Source: Tachypleus tridentatus (taxonomy: Eukaryota > Arthropoda > Merostomata > Xiphosura > Limulidae). Taken from it: a DNA stretch of 64,000 bases. Each line of letters opens with the position of its first letter. Positions within the stretch are counted from its first letter, which is position 1. A model generated the notes under the pieces. That model had not been told where the DNA came from. It saw only the letters and a program-made list of their open reading frames with translations, and searched no databases. The position numbers were made by a program, and so were the translations under genes. Where the stretch lies: NCBI RefSeq assembly GCF_004210375.1, contig NC_134825.1:806001-870000 (forward strand). Reading direction: 5' to 3'. Shown in pieces: positions 55,501 to 64,000 of the stretch.

Positions 55501-58500
55501 GATCTTTACAGTGACGACTGTTTTAGTGTTAAACATCATGGGTGTTTACAGTGACGACTGTTCTAGTGTAAAACAACATGAATCTTTACAGTGACGACTG
55601 TTCTAGTGTAAAACATCATGGGTCTTTACAGTGACGACTGTTCTAGTGTAAAACATCATGGGTCTTTACAGTGACGACTGTTCTAGTGTAAAACATTATG
55701 GGTCTTTACAGTAACGACTGTTCTAATGTAAAACATCATGGGTCTTTACAGTGACGACTGTTCTAGTGTAGAACATCATCGGTGTTTACAGTGACGACTG
55801 TTCTAGTGTAAAACATCATGGGTCTTTACTGCTACAACTGTTCTAGATTAAAACATCATGGGTGTTTACAGTGACGGCTGTTCTAGTGTAAAACAACATG
55901 GATCTTTAGAGTGACGACTGTTCTAGTGTAAAACATCATGGGTCTTTACTGTGGCAACTGTTCTAGTGTAAAACATCATTAGTCTTTACTGTGGCAACTG
56001 TTCTAGTGTAAAACATCATGGGTGTTTACAGTGACGACTGTTTTAGTATAAAACAACACGGATCTTTACATTGGCAACTGTTCTAGTGTAAGACATCATG
56101 GGTGTTTACAGTGACGACTGTTCTAGTGTAAAGCATCATGGGTGTTTACAGTGACGACTGTTCTAGTGTAAAACAACATGGATCTTTACAGTGACGACTG
56201 TTCTACTGTAAAATATCATGATTCTTTACAGTGACGACTGTTCTAGTGTAAAACAATATGGGTTTTTACTGTTGGGACTGTTCTAGTGTAAAACATCATG
56301 GAACTATACATTGACGACTGGTCTACTTATAAACATCATGGGTCTTTACAGTGACGGCTGTTCTAGTGTAAAACAGCATGGGTTTTTACAGTGGCGACTG
56401 TTCTAGTGTAAAACAACATGGATCTTTACAGTGATGACTGTTCTACTGTAAAATATCATGAGTCTTTACAGTGACGACTGTTCTACTGTAAAACATCATG
56501 GGGCTTTACAGTGACGACAGTTCTAGTGTAGAACATTATGGGTCTTTAGAGTGAAGACTGTTCTTGTGTAAAACAACATGGGTCTTTACAGTGACGAATG
56601 TTCTAGTGTAAAACATCATGGGTCTTTAGAGTGACGACTGTTCTAGTGTAAAATAACATGGATCTTTACAGTGACGATTGTTCCAGTGTAAAACATCATG
56701 GGTCTTTACAGTGACGACTGTTCTAGTGTAAAACATCATGGGTCTTTAGAGTGACGACTGTTCTAGTGCAAAACAACATGGATCTTTACAGTGACGATTG
56801 TTCCAGTGTAAAACATCATGGGTCTTTACATCGGCAACTGTTCTAGTGTAAAACATCATTAGTCTTTACTGTGGCAACTGTTCTAGTGTAAAACATCATG
56901 GGTGTTTACAGTGACGACTGTTCTACTGTAAAACATCATAAGTCTTTACAGTGACGACTGTTCTAGTGTAAAACAATATGGGTTTTTATTGTTGGGACTG
57001 TTGTAGTGTAAAACATCATGGGTTTTTACAGTGACGTCTTTTCTAGTGTAAAACAAAATGGGTCTTTACTGTGACGACTGTTCTAGTGTAAAACATCATG
57101 GAACTATACATTGACGACTGGTCTACTTATAAACATCATGGGTCTTTACAGTGACGGCTGTTCTAGTGTAAAACAGCATGGGTTTTTACAGTGGCGACTG
57201 TTCTAATGTAAAACAACATGGATCTTTACAGTGATGACTGTTCTACTGTAAAATATCATGAGTCTTTACAGTGACGACTGTTCTACTGTAAAAAATCATA
57301 GGGCTTTACAGTGACGACTGTTCTAGTGTAGAACATTATGGGTCTTTAGAGTGAAGACTGTTCTAGTGTAAAACAACACGGTTCTTTACTGCTGCAACTG
57401 TTCTAGTGTAAAACATCATGGGTCTTTACTGTAGCAACTGTTCTAGTGTAAAACAGCATAGATTTTTAGTGTGGCGACTCTTCCAGTGAAAAACATCATG
57501 GGTCTTTAGAGTGACGACTGTTCTAGTATAAAACAACATGGATCTTTACAGTGACGACTGTTCCAGTGTAAAACATCATGGGTCTTTACAGTGACGACTG
57601 TTCTAGTGTAAAACATCATGGGTCTTTAGAGTGACGACTGTTCTAGTGTAAAACATCATGGGTCTTTACTGTGGCAACTGTTCTAGTGTAAAACAAGATA
57701 GGTTTTTACTGTAGCGACTCTTCTAGTGTAAAACATCATGGGTCTTTTCATCGGCAACTGTTCTAGTGTAAAACATCATTATTCTTTACTGTGGCAACTG
57801 TTCTAGAGTAAAACATCATGGGTGTTTACAGTGACGACTGTTCTAGTGTAAAACAACACGGATCTTTACAGTGGCAACTGTTCTACTGTAAAACATCATG
57901 GGTCTTTACATTGGCAACTGTTCTAGTGTAAAACATCATGGGTGTTTACAGTGACGAATGTTCTAGTTTAAAACATCATGGGTGTTTACAGTGACGACTG
58001 TTCTAGTGTAAAACAATATGGGTTTTTACCGTTGGGACTGTTCTAGTGTAAAACATCATGGAACTATACATTGACGACTGGTCTACTTATAAACATCATG
58101 GGTCTTTACAGTGACGGCTGTTCTAGTGTAAAACAGCATGGGTTTTTACAGTGGCGACTGTTCTAGTGTAAAACAAAATGGATCTTTACAGTGATGACTT
58201 TTCTACTGTAAAACATCATGAGTCATTACAGTGACGACTGTTCTACTGTAAAACATCATGGGGCTTTACAGTGATGACTGGTCTACTTATAAACATAATG
58301 GGTCTTTACTGTGACAACTGTTCTAGTATAAAACATCATGGGTGTTTACAGTGACGACTGTTCTAGTGTAAAACAACATGGATCTTTACAGTGACGTTTG
58401 TTCCAGGTAAAACATCATGGGTCTTTACAGTGACGACTATTCTAGTGTAATACATCATGGGTCTTTACAGTGACGACTGTTCTAGTGTAAAACAACATGG

Positions 58501-61500
58501 ATCTTTACAGTGACGATTGTTCCAGTGTAAAACATCATGGGTCTTTACAGTGACGACTGTTCTAGTGTAAAACATCATGGGTCTTTAGAGTGACGACTGT
58601 TCTAGTGTAAAACGACATGGATCTTTACAGTGACGATTGTTCCAGTGTAAAACATCATGGGTCTTTACAGTGACGACTATTCTAGTGTAGAACATCATGG
58701 GTCTTTAGAGTGACGACTGTTCTAGTGTGAAACAACATGGATCTTTACAGTGACGATTGTTCCAGTGTAAAACATCATGGGTCTTTACTGTGGCAACTGT
58801 TCTAGTGTAAAAGAAAATAGGTTTTTACTGTAGCGACTCTTCTAGTGTAAAACATCATGGTTCTTTACATCGGCAACTGTTCTAGAGTAAAACATCATTA
58901 GTCTTTACTGTGGCAACTGTTCTAGTGTCAAACATCATGGGTGTTTACAGTGACGACTGTTCTAGTGTAAAACAACATGGATCTTTAGAGTGACGACTGT
59001 TCTAGTGTAAAACATCATGGGTCTTTACAGTGACGACTGTTCTAGTGTAAAACATCATGGGTCTTTAGAGTGACGACTGTTCTAGTGTAAAACAACATGG
59101 ATCTTTACAGTGACGACTGTTCTAGTGTAAAACATCATGGGTCTTTACTGTGGCAACTGTTCTAGTGTAAAACAACATAGGTTTTTAGTGTGGCGACTAT
59201 TCTAGTGTAAAACATCATGGTTCTTTACAGTGACAACTGTTCTAGTGTAAAACATCATTAGTCTTTACAGTGACAACTGTTCTAGTGTAAAACATCATGG
59301 GTCTTTACAGTGACGACTGTTCTAGTGTAAAACAACATGAATCTTTACAGTGACGACTGTTCTAGTGTAAAACATCATGGGTCTTTACTGTGGCAACTGT
59401 TCTAGTGTAAAACATCATGGGTCTTTACAGTGGCAACTGTTCTAGTGTAAAACAACATGGATTTTACAGTGGCGACTGTTCTAGTGTAAAACATCATGGG
59501 TCTTTACAGTGACGACTGTTCTAGTGTAAAACAACATGAATCTTTACAGTGACGACTGTTCTAGTGTAAAACATCATGGGTCTTTACAGTGACGACTGTT
59601 CTAGTGTAAAACAACATGGATCTTTACAGTGACGACTGTTCTAGTGTAAAACATCATGGATCTTTACAGTGACGACTGTTCTACTGTAAAACATCATGGG
59701 TCTTTACTGTGGTAACTGTTCTAGTGTAAAACAACATGGATCTTTACAGTGGCGACTGTTCTAGTGTAAAACATCATGGGTCTTTACAGTGACGACTGTT
59801 CTAGTGTAAAACATCATGGGTCTTTACAGTGACGACTGTTCTAGTGTAAAACATCATGGGTCTTTACAGTGACGACTGTTCTAGTGTAAAACATCATGGG
59901 TCTTTACAGTGAAGACTGTTCTAGTGTAAAACATCATGGGTCTTTACAGTGACGACTGTTCTAGTGTAAAACATCATGGGTTTTACAGTGACGACTGTTC
60001 TAGTGTAAAACAACATGGGTCTTTACTGCTGCAACTGTTCTAGTGTAAAACATCATGGGTCTTTACAGTGACGACTGTTCTAGTGTAAAACATCATGGGT
60101 CTTTACTGTGGCAACTGTTCTAGTGTAAAACATCATGGGTCTTTACAGTGACGACTGTTCTAGTGTAAAACAACATGGATCTTTACAGTGACGACTGTTC
60201 TAGTGTAAAACATCATGGGTCTTTACAGTGACGACTGTTCTAGTGTAAAACAACATGGATCTTTACAGTGACGACTGTTCTAGTGTAAAACATCATGGGT
60301 CTTTACTGTGCAACTGTTCTAGTGTAAAACATCATGGGTCTTTACTGTGGCAACTGTTCTAGTGTAAAACATCATGGGTTTTAGTGTGACGACTGTTCTA
60401 GTGTAAAACATCATGGGTCTTTACAGTGACGACTGTTCTAGTGTAAAACAACATGGGTCTTTACAGTGACGACTGTTCTAGTGTAAAACATCATGGGTCT
60501 TTACAGTGACGACTGTTCTAGTGTAAAACAACATGGATCTTTACAGTGACGACTGTTCTAGTGTAAAACATCATGGATCTTTACAGTGACGACTGTTCTA
60601 GTGTAAAACATCATGGGTCTTTACAGTGACGACTGTTCTAGTGTAAAACAACATGGGTCTTTACAGTGACGACTGTTCTAGTGTAAAACATCATGGGTCT
60701 TTACTAGTGTCTTTACAGTGACTGTTCTAGTGTAAAACATCATGGGTCTTTACAGTGACGACTGTTCTAGTGTAAAACATCATGGGTCTTTACAGTGACG
60801 ACTGTTCTAGTGTAAAACATCATGGGTCTTTACAGTGACGACTGTTCTAGTGTAAAACATCATGGGTGTTTACAGTGACGACTGTTCTAGTGTAAAACAT
60901 CATGGGTCTTTACAGTGACGACTGTTCTAGTGTAAAACATCATGGGTCTTTACAGTGACGACTGTTCTAGTGTAAAACAACATGGATCTTTACAGTGACG
61001 ACTGTTCTAGTGTAAAACATCATGGGTCTTTACAGTGACGACTGTTCTAGTGTAAAACATCATGGGTCTTTACAGTGACGACTGTTCTAGTGTAAAACAT
61101 CATGGGTGTTTACAGTGACGACTGTTCTAGTGTAAAACAACATGGATCTTTACAGTGACGACTGTTCTAGTGTAAAACATCATGGGTCTTTACAGTGACG
61201 ACTGTTCTAGTGTAAAACATCATGGGTCTTTACAGTGACGACTGTTCTAGTGTAAAACAACATGGATCTTTACAGTGACGACTGTTCTAGTGTAAAACAT
61301 CATGGGTCTTTACAGTGACGACTGTTCTAGTGTAAAACATCATGGGTCTTTACTGTGGCAACTGTTCTAGTGTAAAACATCATGGAACTTTACAGTGACG
61401 ACTGTTCTAGTGTAAAACATCATGGGTTTTTACAGTGACGACTGTTCTAGTGTAAAACAGCATGGGTCTTTACAGTGACGACTGTTCTAGTGTAAAACAA

Positions 61501-64000
61501 CATGGATCTTTACAGTGACGACTGTTCTAGTGTAAAACATCATGGGTCTTTACAGTGACGACTGTTCTAGTGTAAAACATCATGGGTCTTTACAGTGACG
61601 ACTGTTCTAGTGTAAAACATCATGGGTCTTTAGAGTGACGACTGTTCTAGTGTAAAACATCATGGGTCTTTACAGTGACGACTGTTCTAGTGTAAAACAT
61701 CATGGGTCTTTACAGTGACGACTGTTCTAGTGTAAAACAACATGGATCTTTACAGTGACGACTGTTCTAGTGTAAAACATCATGGGTCTTTACAGTGACG
61801 ACTGTTCTAGTGTAAAACATCATGGGTCTTTACAGTGACGACTGTTCTAGTGTAAAACATCATGGTCTTTACAGTGACGACTGTTCTAGTGTAAAACATC
61901 ATGGGTCTTTACAGTGACGACTGTTCTACTGTAAAACATCATGGGTCTTTACAGTGACGACTGTTCTAGTGTAAAACAATATGGGTTTTTACTGTTGGGA
62001 CTGTTCTAGTGTAAAACATCATGGGTCTTTACAGTGACGACTGTTCTAGTGTAAAACATCATGGGTCTTTACTGTGACGACTGTTCTAGTGTAAAACATC
62101 ATGGATCTTTACAGTGACGACTGTTCTAGTGTAAAACATCATGGGTCTTTACAGTGACGACTGTTCTAGTGTAAAACAGCATGGGTTTTACAGTGACGAC
62201 TGTTCTAGTGTAAAACAACATGGATCTTTACAGTGACGACTGTTCTAGTGTAAAACATCATGGGTCTTTACAGTGACGACTGTTCTAGTGTAAAACATCA
62301 TGGATCTTTACAGTGACGACTGTTCTAGTGTAAAACATCATGGGTCTTTAGAGTGACGACTGTTCTAGTGTAAAACAACATGGGTCTTTACTGTGACAAC
62401 TGTTCTAGTGTAAAACATCATGGGTCTTTACAGTGACGACTGTTCTAGTGTAAAACAGCATGGATTTTACAGTGACGACTGTTCTAGTGTAAAACATCAT
62501 GGGTCTTTACAGTGACGACTGTTCTAGTGTAAAACAACATGGATCTTTACAGTGACGACTGTTCTAGTGTAAAACATCATGGGTCTTTACAGTGACGACT
62601 GTTCTAGTGTAAAACATCATGGGTCTTTAGAGTGACGACTGTTCTAGTGTAAAACATCATGGGTCTTTACTGTGGCAACTGTTCTAGTGTAAAACATCAT
62701 AGGTCTTTACTGTAGCGACTCTTCTAGTGTAAAACATCATGGGTCTTTACAGTGGCAACTGTTCTAGTGTAAAACATCATTATTCTTTACTGTGGCAACT
62801 GTTCTAGTGTAAAACATCATGGGTGTTTACAGTGACGACTGTTCTAGTGTAAAACAACATGGATCTTTACAGTGACGACTGTTCTACTGTAAAACATCAT
62901 GGGTCTTTACAGTGACGACTGTTCTAGTGTAAAACATCATGGGTCTTTACAGTGACGACTGTTCTAGTGTAAAACATCATGGGTCTTTACAGTGACGACT
63001 GTTCTAGTGTAAAACAACATGGGTCTTTACAGTGACGACTGTTCTAGTGTAAAACATCATGGAACTTTACAGTGACGACTGTTCTAGTGTAAAACATCAT
63101 GGGTCTTTACAGTGACGACTGTTCTAGTGTAAAACATCATGGGTGTTTACAGTGACGACTGTTCTAGTGTAAAACAACATGGGTCTTTACAGTGACGACT
63201 GTTCTACTGTAAAACATCATGGGTCTTTACAGTGACGACTGTTCTAGTGTAAAACATCATGGGTTTTTACAGTGACGACTGTTCTAGTGTAAAACATCAT
63301 GGGTCTTTACAGTGACGACTGTTCTAGTGTAAAACAACATGGGTCTTTACAGTGACGACTGTTCTAGTGTAAAACATCATGGGTCTTTACAGTGACGACT
63401 GTTCTAGTGTAAAACATCATGGGTCTTTACAGTGACGACTGTTCTAGTGTAAAACATCATGGGTCTTTACAGTGACGACTGTTCTAGTGTAAAACAACAT
63501 GGGTCTTTACAGTGACGACTGTTCTAGTGTAAAACATCATGGGTCTTTACAGTGACGACTGTTCTAGTGTAAAACATCATGGGTCTTTAGAGTGACGACT
63601 GTTCTAGTGTAAAACATCATGGGTCTTTACAGTGACGACTGTTCTAGTGTAAAACATCATGGGTCTTTACAGTGACGACTGTTCTAGTGTAAAACATCAT
63701 GGGTCTTTAGAGTGACGACTGTTCTAGTGTAAAACAACATGGATCTTTACAGTGACGACTGTTCTAGTGTAAAACATCATGGGTCTTTACTGTGACGACT
63801 GTTCTAGTGTAAAACAACATAGGTCTTTACTGTAGCGACTGTTCTAGTGTAAAACATCATGGGTCTTTACAGTGGCAACTGTTCTAGTGTAAAACATCAT
63901 TAGTCTTTACAGTGACGACTGTTCTAGTGTAAAACATCATGGATCTTTACAGTGACGACTGTTCTAGTGTAAAACATCATGGGTCTTTACAGTGACGACT
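52530..64000. repeat. 40-bp satellite array, over 11.4 kb, runs off the window
   Basis: Roughly 285 head-to-tail units 'gtgtaaaacatcatgggtct' + 'ttacagtgacgactgttcta'. Main variants are 'aacaacatggatc' against 'aacatcatgggtc', 'actgtggcaactg' against 'acagtgacgactg', and 'ctactgt' against 'ctagtgt'. Units at 52.5-54 kb are diverged, with length changes. Units beyond about 59 kb are nearly uniform. Longer blocks recur (for example 53,940-54,480 and 54,480-55,050). Each unit has dyad symmetry: TTTACAGT and, in one variant, ACTGTAAA. No coding content. Confidence 0.98.

Overview
This is eukaryotic, almost certainly metazoan, repeat-dominated nuclear DNA. Evidence: AT-rich sequence, intron acceptor signals, tRNA-derived SINEs, LINEs, a copia element, two Penelope-like fragments, hAT, mariner and Helitron remnants, and no operons or ribosome-binding sites. 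The commonest SINE resembles one I associate with chelicerates such as horseshoe crabs. That placement is from memory and only moderately secure.

Only two segments look like living host genes. Both are small two-span membrane proteins on the minus strand, at 6,673-7,005 and 22,812-23,240. Each is a single coding exon with a 3' splice acceptor just upstream of its ATG, so each probably has a separate 5' untranslated exon. Their similar layout and orientation suggest diverged tandem paralogues; I cannot assign a function. A third coding-like stretch at about 15.65-16.31 kb (minus) is decayed and unrecognised. Everything else that encodes protein is transposon-derived and mostly broken.

Layout. 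0.4-6.5 kb: 25-bp satellite with higher-order structure. 6.6-7.0 kb: membrane-protein gene A. 7.6-9.9 kb: 42-46-bp minisatellite split by a Penelope-like element with inverted ends that carry hammerhead-like motifs. 10-17 kb: SINEs, a Helitron helicase remnant, a 31-bp minisatellite and the decayed coding-like segment. 17.2-20.1 kb: a complete-ended hAT element (TIRs, 8-bp target duplication) with a dead transposase and an internal 36-bp array. 20.3-23.3 kb: SINEs, one split by a small hAT-like MITE, then gene B. 24-25.3 kb: dead mariner. 25.6-31.9 kb: SINEs, a second Penelope fragment and six minisatellites. 33-39 kb: a DNA transposon with 'CACT' termini and a zinc-finger/DDE-like protein of uncertain class, inserted in a 39-bp array, plus a second C-terminal fragment of the family. 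39.2-41.1 kb: a 57-bp array whose unit comes from the SINE body. 41.4-47.3 kb: SINEs, a LINE endonuclease fragment and more arrays. 47.3-52.1 kb: a LINE 3' end split by a copia element. 52.5-64 kb: a 40-bp satellite that continues past the window.

Roughly 28 kb (over 40 percent) is tandem repeat, in more than twenty unrelated families with units of 16-61 bp. Recurring themes are transposons inserted into tandem arrays, arrays growing from or inside transposons, and nested transposons. I found no CRISPR array, rRNA gene, functional tRNA gene or cellular gene cluster.
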